In this document: in pieces, positions 23,086-34,068 of the stretch | Position numbering within the stretch: the stretch's first letter is position 1 | How the letters are laid out: every line of letters begins with the position of its first letter | Source of the DNA: Cynocephalus volans | Lineage: Eukaryota > Chordata > Mammalia > Dermoptera > Cynocephalidae | Assembly (NCBI RefSeq): GCF_027409185.1 | Contig: NC_084478.1 | Location: forward strand, 81,265,624 to 81,329,623 | Length of the DNA: 64,000 nt | Direction: 5' to 3' | Program-made: the position numbers and the translations under genes | The notes under the pieces: generated by a model | What the model was told of the DNA's origin: nothing | Databases searched by the model: none | What the model saw: the letters and a program-made list of their open reading frames with translations, nothing else

Positions 23086-24639
23086 CTGTGTGACAGCGAA
23101 CTTCTGTGATATACCATCTTCCCCAGTTTTGACACTGCAATATACCATCTCCCCCACAGTTCTATAGGAACTATAGGAACACACCTCATGTCCTAGAGTC
23201 TATGGATGGGGGTGCCATAGGGGCAAAGCCTGTCTTAGCTTGTTCCTACTCTGGTGGCTGGCTGCACAGTTTTCTGGTGGAGGGGCTTGTGCCTTATGGG
23301 TTGGACGTGTATTGACAGAGTGATCTGGGCTACTATAGTAAAGGCCTGTCGATTTTGTCTGGTGACGTGCCTGTTCTACAGGTGCCAGTATGGAACAGGT
23401 TTGAGTAACCAGTGATAGGGACATGCCTCCATGGATGAAGGAGGGGTCTGCCTTGGTGGTAAGGCAATGTGGCCAACACTGAATCCAGGCATCCATTTGT
23501 ATGCAGTTATCTGTTTGTAAAGGCTGGAGTTGGGGTGGTGTGGGTAGAGGTGGTGTGGCTGCTTGGTTAACAAGTGACACTACGCAAAGAGCCCTTTGGG
23601 GAATTGGAACTGTATTGCAGTTCACTGCCATTTACTCTATCTGATTCATATGGAGGTAGAGCTTTGGGGAATATAGCTCTAGTAGTTTTGATCCTAACTG
23701 CCAGGTGGGTAGTAACTAAGATCTGGAGGTCTACTTCTCCATTCTTCTTGTAGATTTTGCCAAGACACAGGGCATAGAGCTTCATGGCTCTATTGTTTGC
23801 TGCTTCAGATGGAAGTCCCAGAAACCAACAGCACTACAGGACAATGATCTCTCCCTCTCCTAGCAGGGAAGCAGGACAGAGTGGACCCAGCTGGCATAGA
23901 TCCCATGTTGCCAGGTGGGAAGCTGAATTGTAACGGGATAAGAGGGCAAATAACAGAATTGTGGGAGGAAGAAGGATGTGGCTGAGCTAAAGATGTGGGT
24001 CTTACATGGATTATCAGAATGATATAAAGAAAAATATTGGGAGCTGAGATGAAGAACCAGAGTGGGTAAGAAACACCAGAAGAGTCTGGTGAAAGGATGG
24101 GGACCAGCCAGTCAAAGTGCACAAACAAGATGTGATCCAAATTCTGGAGGTTAGGAGTCACTGTCCTGTGCTAGGTTTTAGTAATCTCCTGGTACATGTT
24201 TACATGGATAGGGTGAGTTTCATTTAAGCGAATCTGGATGGGATGAGATGACCTTCTAAGAGACTGACTACAAAAGGCAGAATCAAAGGATTTAAATAGG
24301 TCGGTGAGCAGGGAGCATAAGAGGGCAATAGTTATTTCACAGAGAGACAGCGACCACTGGGCAGGCACTCTGTCAGTTTGCTAGCAGCCAGCTCCCCCTA
24401 GCTTCTGTTACACCCATCCTGAACTCCTTTTGCTCTGGCTTCACAAGAGGTGGTTCTCCTCCAAAAGTCACTCACCCCAATCTTTCCTGCCTCCTCTGAG
24501 TCTGCTCCATTTCTTATCCTTCTCATATTTCCAATATTTCCCTTTCAACCTATAAATGTTCATAAATATTTGAAAACAATACAAGAATGACAAACAATTC
24601 CTCAACGCTTACTTTCCCTTTGCCACTCCCCTCCTCTTT

Positions 24640-25210
24640 CCTTTCTTTCTCATTCAAACCTCTGGACAGAGTACCTTTTCTTTCCTCTCCTATTTCCCTA
24701 GTTCCTACTCATCCCTCAACAGTTTGAGGTGTACTTCCATCACTCTTGAGAAAGGTCTCTGGCCAAGGTCATGAATGACCATCTTACTTGCCAAATATGA
24801 CTGATAGTTTTGTACCTATCTGGATTGGTTTCCCCATAGCACATGACACTGTTGAGAGCTCTTTCCTTCTTTAAACTCTTCTGCTCCCTTGGGATCCCAT
24901 GACCTCTTTTGATTTTGATTTTGAGTTTCTGGCTAGCCATGATTCCTGCTTTTCAGCTGGACTGACTAAAGCCTCTTCTCCTGCTTGCCCATTACACGTT
25001 GGTGCTCCCTGAGGTTCTGGGCTCTATTTCTTTTTCTCCTTACTCTACCTTTTCCCTACGTAATCCCATCCATTTTCATGGTTTGAGCCATCAGTTGATA
25101 TACCGGCAACAACACATCTGTTTCCAGCCAGCTTCTACTTGCAGCTCCAGATCTGGATATCCAATTTTCCTTGGTATTACCTCTGTGGCATACGCCACCT
25201 ATTCCTGTTT
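24640..25210 (+). mobile_element. L2 fragment
   Basis: 'GGTCATGAATGACCATCTTA' near 24768, 'TTGGTGCTCCCTGAGGTTCT' near 25000 and 'CCCATCCATTTTCATGGTTT' near 25066 are in L2 order (regions encoding the end of ORF2). No intact frame. Confidence 0.65.
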
Positions 25211-25214
25211 ATTG

Positions 25215-25450
25215 AGGTAGTACAGAACAGAGATTAAGTACTGAGGTTGAAGAATTAGATTGCCTAGGTTTGAATCTCAACTTGACCACTTACTGGCCTT
25301 GAGCAAGTCATTTAATCTCTCTGTACTTCCACGTGTAAAATATATGTAATAATTAGTAGCCACTTCTTAATGTTGTGAGGATATATGAGAAAAATTCACA
25401 TAAGGTAGTGCCTGGCATATAGCTCAACATATGTTAACTAATGTTATTAA
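25215..25450 (+). mobile_element. MIR SINE
   Basis: 'TTGCCTAGGTTTGAATCTCA', 'GACCACTTACTGGCCTTGAG' and 'AGTGCCTGGCATATAGCTCA' mark a nearly full-length MIR in sense. Confidence 0.9.
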
Positions 25451-25479
25451 TTCTTATCTTGTTTGGGACTCCACTTAAG

Positions 25480-25795
25480 CAAGCCAGCAACTTAGTCATC
25501 TTCCTCATCTTTCATCTCTTCCCACATCCACTCAACCACTAATACTGGATTTTATCTCTTACAGCTATCTCAAATCAGCCTTCACCATTCTCCATCCTCC
25601 AATCCCATTGCTTGGCCTTAGTTCAGGTCTTCATCAATTTCCACTGGGACTGCTGATATCCTAATTGGTCTCCCTACCTCCAGCCTATGCTTTCTTGAAT
25701 CTGTCCTCTACAACTGCAGTCAGAGTTATTTTCCTACAACACAAATCTAGCCACGTTACTTCCCAACATAATTTTGCAGTGGCTCCCCATTTCCT
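25480..25795 (+). mobile_element. L2 fragment
   Basis: 'CACTGGGACTGCTGATATCC' and 'CCACGTTACTTCCCAACATA' correspond to L2; the copy continues after a hAT MITE at 25796-25955. Confidence 0.65.
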
Positions 25796-25955
25796 ACAGC
25801 AGAGTTTCTCAAAGTGTGCACTTCAGAATCACCCCTAGAGTTTGAAAGTGCAGGTTCCTATGCATCACCCCAAACCTACCAAATCAAGATCTCTGAAAGA
25901 GACCTAGAAACCTCTATTTTTCAATTGGGTGATTCTGATATACATGAAGCCCTTT
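25796..25955 (+). mobile_element. MER20-like hAT MITE inserted in L2
   Basis: Starts with 'AGAGTTTCTCAAAGTGTGCA' and 'TTCAGAATCACCCCTAGAGT'; ends with 'GGTGATTCTGATATACATGA'. The L2 resumes immediately afterwards with 'AAGCCCTTTATGACCCATTT'. Confidence 0.75.
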
Positions 25956-26290
25956 ATGACCCATTTCCAACAACTCTACCTCATCTTCTGCCATTACCTG
26001 CTTTATACCTTACCCCTTCAGCAATACTGAGCTATGTGTACTTCCCCAAATCTGCCAAGCTATTTACATTGCTGTTTTAAATTTTTTATTGCTTTGCTTT
26101 TTATTTACATTGCTTTTTAAAACTTTACATTTCTTATTTTACATCTGCTTTTTATTTTACATTGCTCTGCTTTTGCAAATGCTATTGTGGCCTTCTAAAA
26201 TGCTCCCACCTCCTTCTCTCCCTGGCATATCCTTTGAAGTCTTCGTTACTGTAACATCCTTACTGATAAATCTTACCTCACATCTCTACA
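25956..26290 (+). mobile_element. L2 continuation with internal short duplications
   Basis: L2 sequence with the unusual motif 'TTTTTATTTTACATTGC' repeated in variant form three times at 26080-26175, probably local slippage. Confidence 0.5.
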
Positions 26291-26569
26291 AGCACTGTTT
26301 CTCAACCATTTTTTTCATTATCATGCCTCACCCAAGGAGCCTTTTTAGACGCCTTTTTCTAATTGATCCCCCCTACCCCCGTGAAATTTTAATGTCACAG
26401 ACATACTGCACATGTTTATGTACTGTGGCCCTTTGGGGGACCACAAACCATTGTAACATCTAAGTTTTTTCAGCCCTCAAGAGTCAATTTTTGCTCCCTT
26501 GGGGGCAATATCATACCTGTTGCAAATGCGAGCTCTACAGTGTCAGACACTGCTATTCCAACTGGTCTT

Positions 26570-27395
26570 TTTGAGGTTCACCCTCAGTTTCTGTGATAAG
26601 TCTTTCCTATCTCTCTGACCATTCCTTCTTAAGACTCCTTTGTAGGCCTTTCTCCCCCACTTGCACTTTAAACACTGGCATTCCACAAGGCCTTATTATT
26701 GTATACATGCTTTCTAAGTGATTTAATCTATTTCCTTAGTTTTAATTACCACCTATAATGCTGTTGACTCCCTAATCTGTATCTTCGGGGAAGATGATTA
26801 GTTTGAGCTCCAGCCTCTTGCTGTTTCATGTGTGGCCAACAGACTGGCAGCATGTAGCACCACCTGGGAGCTTGTTAGAAATGCAGATTCCCAGGTTCCA
26901 CCCCAGGACTCCTAAATCAGAATCTGCATTTTAACAAGATCCCCAGATATTTCATATGCACATTAAAAGTAGAAAGGCCCCGGATGGGCCCTATTACCAG
27001 CTCTCTAATAGACATCTTCAATTAGATGTTCCACAAGCACATCGATCCTCACCCTCTATGTTTCTTGGTTAATGGTAATGCAATTTACTCGGTTGTTTAC
27101 ACAAGAAATCTAGACCACCCCTTCCTTATCATTTATATTGAATTGGTCACCATTCCTATTTATTCTATCTACTAAGTGGCTCTTGAATTTGTTCCCTCTT
27201 CTATGTTCATCACCACTGCTTTCATGTCCTCTTGGGTGGATTATCACAGTAAAATTCTAACAGATTTCTCTATCAGCAGTCTCCCACTGATTTATCTGCC
27301 AGCCATTGCTAGAGTCATATTCCTAAAATGCAAATCTGATAATGTTACTACCTCCTGGCTAAAAATTCCTTCAGTGACTGCTCACTGTCTGAAGC
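26570..27395 (+). mobile_element. L2 fragments
   Basis: 'AGACTCCTTTGTAGGCC', 'ATGCTGTTGACTCCCTAATC' and, after the nested MER20, 'AATTAGATGTTCCACAAGCA' through 'TCCTAAAATGCAAATCTGAT' run in L2 order. Confidence 0.65.
26830..26975 (+). mobile_element. MER20 hAT MITE inserted in L2
   Basis: 'ACCACCTGGGAGCTTGTTAG', 'AAATGCAGATTCCCAGG' and 'GAATCTGCATTTTAACAAGA' are MER20 landmarks. Confidence 0.85.
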
Positions 27396-27397
27396 CG

Positions 27398-27821
27398 AGG
27401 TTCCTTAGTGGTTACCAGAGGCAGAGAAAGGAAGAGGGAAGGGAGGACAGGGAAAGGTTGGTAGACCATACAAAGTTACAAAGTTACAGTTAGATAGGAA
27501 GAATAAGTTCTGGTGCTCTAGGGTGACAATATAATAATAATTATATTGTAATTATAATATTACAATTATATATTAATAATTGCAATTTTAATAATATACT
27601 AATATAAAATTATAATATTACAATTATATGCTAATAATATTGTGTTGTATATTTCAAGATAACCAGAAAAGAGGATCTTAAATGTTACAATCACAAAGAA
27701 ACAATAAATGTTTAGGTGATAGATATGCTAACTATTCTGGTTGGATCATTATACAATATATGCATATACTGAAATAATAAACTGTACCCCATAAACATGC
27801 ACAATGAAAAAAATAAATAAA
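27398..27821 (+). mobile_element. L1 3' end with AT-rich expansion
   Basis: L1M-type 3'UTR: 'AGTGGTTACCAGAGGCAGAG' (27408-27427), 'AGAATAAGTTCTGGTGCTCT', then an AT-rich block at 27525-27645 made of near-repeats of 'TTATAATATTACAATTATAT', then 'CTGTACCCCATAAACATGCA' and an A-rich tail. The AT block is an expanded simple repeat inside the UTR. Confidence 0.75.
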
Positions 27822-29374
27822 GCCAAGGTTCTTAACCTGGGATTCATACATGGGCTTTAGGAGATCCTTATACTTTGTGAAATTATAAGGAAAAATTTGT
27901 GTATGTACATTTTCTGGGGACAGTGTGAATAGCTTTCATCAGATTTTCAGAGGAGTTCATGATCAAAAAAGGTTAAGAACAACTGACCTAAAGGATCAAG
28001 TTTGAGCTATTTAATTTTGCATACAAGGACCCTTCATACCTCTCCGGCCTTACCTCCAGCCACTTGCCTATAGAAACCCATGGCTCCAGCTTTAATGACA
28101 TACTTGGAAGTCCCCCCAACTTTCACACCTCTGTGTCTCTGCACATGCGGTTCCTGGACTTACCCCAAAGTTACAGAAATAACTTGTAAGTGATGGAGCC
28201 TGGATTTACATCTAGGTTTTGCTTCGAAGTTCACAGTTATTTCACTCTACAGTGGCTTCACATTTTACATTGTGACCTAGTATACACAAATAAATACACA
28301 CACATACACCCCAGAACAAGTTTCATGAAATTCACTTTGATATGTAAAAATGCTTGCTGTAGCCCACCACATTGATGTAATGTTCCATTAATGAATTGCA
28401 GCTCTTGGTTTGAAAAACGCTGCACTAGACCTTTGCTGATACAGGGGATTCCCATTGTTTAGAATTTACTATTATAGCCCCAGTAGTACCAAGGTTTTGA
28501 GGTTTCCTAAGGACACAAAAGTTGTTCTAATATGAAAGTATTTGCTAACGAACTGATCACTTATATGAGTCCCCACTCAAATAACCCACTCCTTTAAACA
28601 CTAGCACTTAACCCCATTCTTCTGTTCAATCATTGTGCCTCTCATGGATTGTCAGATGTATCAGCTGTCAATTCAGTGTGAATCTGTCACCAAGTGAAAT
28701 TACAAATCTTATTAAAAGATATAGCACACCATGAAGTCAGCATATAACATTGACAACAAGGATCTGATAGACCAGTTCACAATTGAAGAGGAGAAAAATA
28801 AGTACAAATAATGATTTAAAAAGTGGTTCAAAGAGAATGATTTGAAAACCAAGTGATCAAGGAGAAGCCCTCAGGAAAACTGATGAAGCCCTTGAATATT
28901 TTGGCAAAAATCAACCCGCCTAACAATCATGCTGCAAAAGTCTTACAGGAAGTGAAACCACCTTGAAATATCATACAATTTTGTTTGAGAAATTAGGCCC
29001 AAACCAAAAACCATCAATCCTTGATATATTCTTTGTTTGTTTTAAGAATTAGTGCATAGTTGTACATAGCACTCAATTTTATTAAATGAGACAAAATAAA
29101 CATTTTTAATAGTTTTTACTTTTTCATGCTAGCATCCTAATCAAACTCTGCCTCTTCCACTATCTAAAATTTTGGTTCCCTTTTTAAATGGGTCCCATAC
29201 TTTCCTGCTGCCATGCTCTCATGATTTTTTCTGCTCGGAATTCTCCATCCCCACCAATGAGAAAGCAAACTCCCCCTCTTTCTACTGTACACCACACTAC
29301 TTAGTATGTAATGCTAGCATACACTGCCCACACTGCCTTTAAACTGCTTCCTGCCTTGTTCTGAGCAGTTTTTA
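27822..29374. other. Intronic; L2 scrap then unassigned sequence
   Basis: An L2-like piece covers about 28005-28190 ('TACAAGGACCCTTCATACCT'). From 28430 to 29110 there is an AT-rich segment ending 'ACAAAATAAACATTTTTAAT' that could be an old DNA-transposon remnant, but I could not name it. No exon seen. Confidence 0.4.
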
Positions 29375-29448
29375 ATTACAAAAATTTTTATTTATAAAGG
29401 TAATACAATCACATCAGACAAATATGGGAATCAGAAAAAAAATGTGGG

Positions 29449-29474
29449 TATGTATGTATGTATGTATGTATGTG
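29449..29474. repeat. (TATG)n microsatellite
   Basis: About six TATG repeats followed by a short TG/TA run. Confidence 0.9.
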
Positions 29475-29496
29475 TGTATATAAAAAATATTACATA

Positions 29497-29579
29497 CAAG
29501 GGGTCTTCAAAAAGTTCATGGAAAGATTTGCATTATCTTTTAATTTCATTTTTTCCATGAACTTTTTGAAGTACCTTCA
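29497..29579 (-). mobile_element. Palindromic MITE, copy 2
   Basis: Starts CAAGGGGTCTTCAAAAAGTT, ends 'GAACTTTTTGAAGTACCTTC', with TA on both sides (29495-29496; 29580-29581). Its centre is the reverse complement of copy 1's centre. Confidence 0.8.
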
Positions 29580-29587
29580 TATAGCAT

Positions 29588-29608
29588 ACACACACACACA
29601 CACACACC
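29588..29608. repeat. Short (CA)n run
   Basis: About ten CA repeats immediately after MITE copy 2. Confidence 0.9.
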
Positions 29609-31884
29609 CATTATCACCATCCTCACAAAGCCACTGCTATTATTTTCTTGTATTTCCTTCTAAGATTTTTCATATGTATATATTTTTTACATGACTCAAA
29701 TTGGGATGCATGGATGATGTTGCAGCCATTTACCCTTTAAAAACAAACCAACATTACAAGATGGGCATTTTTTCTAGCTTATGCAGTCATCCTAACCACC
29801 ATTTTAAATGGTTTTACAATAGCCCATCAAGTGGATATGTTGCAGTATATTACTTAACAATTCTAGTGTTGTTGAATATTTAGGTCTCTTTCCTGCCCCC
29901 CAACTCCCTTTTTTGGCTATTATAAGTACGTGTATATCTTCATGTACACATCTTTACTATATTTTGGATTGGTTTATTTCCTTAGAATAGATTACCAAGA
30001 GTAATAGATGTTATGAGTTAAAGATTTTCCTTCCTTTGGTTCAAGTTTGGTAGGAGGAAAAAAAATATTTGTAATATTTCAATTTCTCTGGTTATTAGTG
30101 ACACTAAATATTTTTTCATGCTTGTTTACTATTTGTTTCCTCTTTTATGAATTGACTATTTTGTGTCTTTTGTCCATTTATCTGAATATTAGTATTTTAA
30201 AAAATCAATTAGAATAGTTAAAGATTTTAACACTTTGCAGTATTTGCTGTGCCTGTATTTTTGGTTTTGCCTCTTTATTTTGTTAAAATTTTAGCTGCAA
30301 AAGTAATACAATCTCATTACAGGAATTTTGGAAACTAGAGAAAAACATTAAAAAAAATCATCAATAACTCTATTAGTCTAAGATTACCATTATCATTCTC
30401 ACTGGTCTTTTTTTTCTCATATGTGTGTGTTTTCAAAGTTGTGACTGCAATGTGCATACAGTTTTAACACCTGCTTTTTTATTAACACAGATCATTAAGT
30501 ATTTTTCTGAAATGCCTTGTAATCTTCATAATCATTTAAAATAATAGCATAATATTCCATAGAGAGTGGATTTACCATTTCATTATTGCTAGGCATTTGT
30601 GTTTTTTAAATTTTTTAATTTTATTTTATAAAGAACGCTGATAAATACATTCATGAAAATAGTTTTTTCCCATATTTTGAATTATTTTCTTAGGAAACAT
30701 TCCAAGAAGTAGGATTATTATATCAAAGAGCATTAAAACCATAGGCTACCAAAATGCTTTCTTAAGGAATTGAACCAAATCACACTCATTAGCAAACTGA
30801 GTACCATCTTTTTCAATTCTCTTAAACACAGGCTTAAAGAGAGGCTTACCTAGTTGTTGTAATTTGCATTTATTGATGAGTAGTGATGAACATTTCCCCA
30901 TGTTTTCTAGTTATACTTAAACTCCTTTGTAAATTGTCTATGTGTTTTTTGTCCATATTTCTTCTTATACATTATACTGCTTGAGTGCCTTAGATAATAC
31001 AAATCTATCACTGTCATATATGTGTCACACAGGTTTTTTCAGTCTGGTTAGATTTTATTTTTAAAATGGCCAAAAAAGTTTCAAAAGTTATTTTGTTTTT
31101 ATAATTTTATAGAGTCAGATTTATTAATCTTTTCCTTTGTGATTTTTTCTATTACCGCTTAAGCTTAGAAAATGATTCCCCTTTAAAAGCTTGATAAACA
31201 TTCATTTTAGTTTTTAAAATTTGCCTTTTTATATTTAACTCTTCAATCCAGCTGCCACTTATTTTAGTTTATTACAGGAGATGAGGGTATAAATGCTACA
31301 AGTTGTCACAATATCATTTACTGAACAATCCTTTACACTTCCATTCATTTGCAATGTATCCTTTATGATAGATTAGATTCATATAACTGGTCTCTTGGTG
31401 GGCACTGTATTATAACACTATCTGTCTAATTTAACACCAATGGTACCAGTGTTTTTTCATTATCCTAGCTTTGTATACTTAATATCTAGTAGCATTAGTC
31501 CTTCATTACTCTTTCGTAACAGAATTTTCTTTGAAAATCACTCTTCTTTAGCTTTCAAACGCAATTATTTTCTATCTTATCCCTAAGACATGAATTTCTT
31601 GAGTACAGAATTCGTTTATTTCCTTAGAATAGATTACCAAAATATTGTTACTGGGTCGACAGGTATGTATTTTTTCACACTCTTAACACTTACTCAACAT
31701 TTTCAAAAAGAGTTGTCCCAATTTCATTGTAACCCTGCCAGCACCTGGATATTTTGAAATTTTGTTTTTTCAAACTTGGTAGGGAAAAAATATACTTTGC
31801 TTCAATATCCATATCTCTACTTATTAGTGATGATAAACATACACTTGACATTAAGTGGGTACTTAATCAATGCTTGGTTAATGA

Positions 31885-31898
31885 AGAAATGGCATGTA
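31885..31898. repeat. Target-site duplication of outer L1, left copy
   Basis: AGAAATGGCATGTA recurs exactly at 39647-39660, bracketing 7.75 kb. Confidence 0.85.
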
Positions 31899-32881
31899 TG
31901 TCCATCTGTAGAAGAATGAAACTAGACCTGTACCTCTCGTCACATATGAAAATCAGTTCGACATGGACTAAATACTGAAATATAATACCTGAAGCTATAA
32001 AACTACTGAAAGAAAACACAGGGGAAACACTTCAGGAAGTAGGATGGGGCAAAAGCTTTATGAATAAGACCCCAAAAGCAGAGGCGAGAAAAGAAAAAAT
32101 AAACAAATGGGATTATATCAAATGAAAAAGCTTCGGCACAGCAAAAGAAACAACAGAGCAAAAGACAACCTACAGAATGGGAGAAAACATTTGCAAACTA
32201 TGCATCTGACAAGGAATATCCAGAATATAAAAAGAATTCAAACAAGTTAACAGTAAAAAACCAAGTAACCCAATTAAAAAATGGGCAAAGGAGTTGAATA
32301 GGCATTTCTCAAAGGAAGATATACAAATGGCCAACAAACACATGAGAAAATGCTCAACATCACTCAGCATCAGGGATTTGCAAATCAAAACTACATTGAG
32401 ATATCATCTCACCCCATTTAAACTGGTTATTATAAAAAAGACAGAGAACAACAAATGTTGGCAAGGATGTGGAGAAAGGGGAACCCTCCTACACTGTTGG
32501 TAGGACTGTAAATTAGTGCAGATGTTATGGAAAACAGTATGGAGGTTCCTCAAACAACTACAGAGAGAACTGTCATGTGATCCAGCAATCCCACTGCTGG
32601 GTATATACACAAAGGAATGGAAATCATCATGTTGAAGAGATACCTGCACTCCCATGTTTATTGCAGCTCTATTTACAATAGCTAAGAGTTGGAACCAACC
32701 TAAATGTCCATCGACGGATGACTGGATAAGGAAAACATGGTATATATACTACTCTGCCATAAAAAAGAATGAAATTCTGCCATTAATAGCAACATGGATG
32801 GACTTAGAGAAAATTATGTTAAGTGAAATAAGTCAGGCACAGAAAGAGAAATACCACATGTCCTCACTCACAAGTGGGAGC
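31899..32881 (+). pseudogene. L1 ORF2 C-terminal remnant of the outer L1
   Basis: Translates in pieces to the L1 ORF2 C-terminus: '[20 protein letters not shown]', '[15 protein letters not shown]' and '[20 protein letters not shown]'. Stops and frameshifts interrupt it (for example after the tryptophan at about 32503). 5' truncated; not functional. Confidence 0.9.
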
Positions 32882-33200
32882 TAAAAAAATAAACAAATAA
32901 ATAAATAAGGAAAGAAAGATACAATAATCTGTTGAATTTTCAAAAGGAGAGAACATAACTTAGACCACCAGAGGTGGGAAAGGAGGAGGGGGAGGGAGGT
33001 TAGTGAGAAATTGGTAAATGGCCACAAAAAATGATTACATTGTATAATGATAAATATAGCAATTATCCTGATTTGTGGATCGTGTATTACACACAGATAT
33101 TGATATTCAATGCTGTACCCCACAGATATGTACACCCAATTATGTTCCAATTAAGAATAAATAAATGAATAAAGGGGAAAAAGAAAGAAAGAAAGATACA

Positions 33201-33213
33201 ACAATCACAATAA
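33201..33213. repeat. Target-site duplication of mini retro-insert, left copy
   Basis: ACAATCACAATAA; the right copy ACAATTACAATAA is at 33383-33395 with one mismatch. Confidence 0.7.
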
Positions 33214-33382
33214 CTCTCTCTGCTCTGACACTTCTGCCACATGAGACCCCTGGGTCACTGTCACCACCACTAAGGCCTTTGCCCTAGCTGTGTCCCCTGG
33301 ACTTTGGACTTCCCAGTCTTCCGAAACTGTAAGCAATAAATTTCACTTTCTTACAAAAGAAAAACAAAACAAAACAAAAAAA
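33214..33382 (+). mobile_element. Mini retro-insert of a polyadenylated transcript
   Basis: A 169-bp insert with a retro-copied mRNA signature: 13-bp target-site duplications, an AATAAA at 33335-33340, and an A-rich tail starting about 14 bp after the signal. It contains ATGAGACCCCTGGGTCACT, 'CCACCACTA' and 'GGACTTTGGACTTCCCAG', the same blocks as the 5' module of the chimeric element at 10911-11073. The 'GAAACTGTAAGCAATAAATT' end resembles a MaLR LTR polyadenylation region, so the parental transcript probably ended in such an LTR. Confidence 0.65.
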
Positions 33383-33422
33383 ACAATTACAATAATTTGT
33401 TGAACTTTCAAAAATAGAGAAC

Positions 33423-33437
33423 AGAACTGAGGCTGCC
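33423..33437. repeat. Target-site duplication of full-length L1, left copy
   Basis: AGAACTGAGGCTGCC; right copy at 39426-39440. Confidence 0.85.
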
Positions 33438-33599
33438 GAAGTTGGGATTCAGGTTCCGGTCAAGATAGCACAGTAGTCGGTTCCTGGTGTTGCTCTTTAC
33501 CACAGAGTGACCAATTTGAGGAGCAGTGATGGAGGACCCGAGATCTGCACAAGAGCAGATGGGAGCCCAGTTCAGGTTGCTCCCCATTGTGCAGAGAAA

Positions 33600-33990
33600 C
33601 TTTAGAGCTTCTTGGCTCACACGCCCTGAGTCTGCTGGGTCTGAGAAGGCTGGTGGGGTGGGACTTCTGGCCCAGGCCAGCCCCTGCCACTGGGTGAGAC
33701 TTAAGAGGCTCGCAGGCCCCCATACCCTGAGTCAGCCATGCCGGGAGAAGACAGGTGGGGCTGGACCTCTGGCCCAGGCCAGTCTCCACTGCGGAGAGAG
33801 ACTTAACAGCCTGGAGGCTCCCATACCCTGAGCCAGCTGAGCCAGGGAAGGCAAGCAGAGTGGGACTTCCAGCCCAGCCAAGTCCCTGCTGCTGGTAGAG
33901 TCCTAAGAGGATTGGGGCTCCCACACCCCGAGCCAGCCATGCCAGAGAAGAAAGGCAGGGTGGGACTTCCAGCCCGGTCTAGTTCCTCCT
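33600..33990 (+). repeat. L1 5'UTR tandem monomers (~102 bp, about 4 copies)
   Basis: A GC-rich unit with 'CCATACCCTGAGCCAGC', 'GTGGGACTTCCAGCCC' and 'AGACTTAAGAGGCT'-like blocks repeats with starts near 33619, 33719, 33821 and 33921. L1 5'UTRs built from monomers are known in mouse; human L1 lacks them. The minus-strand frames here (up to 154 codons) are a consequence of the repeat. Confidence 0.8.
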
Positions 33991-34068
33991 GCCCAGAAGT
34001 GGCAGTCCCTTCAAGATCCAAGCCCAACACCAGGGTGAAATGAGTTGACTGAGATACCCCCAAGCACA

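Larger units (their letters stand above)
19486..24639. other. Unassigned ~5-kb stretch, possibly a decayed mobile element
   Basis: Apart from two MIRs and a MER20-like element listed separately, this region matches nothing I know. Plus-strand sequence is rich in GG/TGG and the minus strand in pyrimidine, with several minus-strand frames of 75-143 codons separated by stops (for example 23200-23631 and 23805-24161). It contains two diverged copies of a ~70-bp segment 2.17 kb apart. That would fit an old ERV-like or DNA-transposon interior in minus orientation, but no catalytic motif was seen. Confidence 0.35.
29375..31884 (-). mobile_element. Old L1 fragments, antisense
   Basis: Antisense L1M sequence in at least two overlapping pieces: the 'AAGGTAATACAATCACAT' block (29397-29414) and its relative 'AAAGTAATACAATCTCATTA' (30299-30318) are the same 3'UTR position, so two copies are present. 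Landmarks such as 'TTGCATTTATTGATGAGTAG' (30866-30885) represent the reversed end of ORF2. A third partial copy starts near 31610 ('AATAGATTACCAAAATATTG'). Palindromic MITE copy 2 sits inside. Confidence 0.65.

Noticed and set aside
23200..23631. 143-codon minus-strand frame as a gene
   Set aside because: No recognisable domain, no convincing splice sites, interrupted frames around it; kept only as part of the unassigned region.
33460..33924. 154-codon minus-strand open frame
   Set aside because: Lies wholly in the L1 5'UTR monomers; GC-rich tandem repeat gives long frames by chance.
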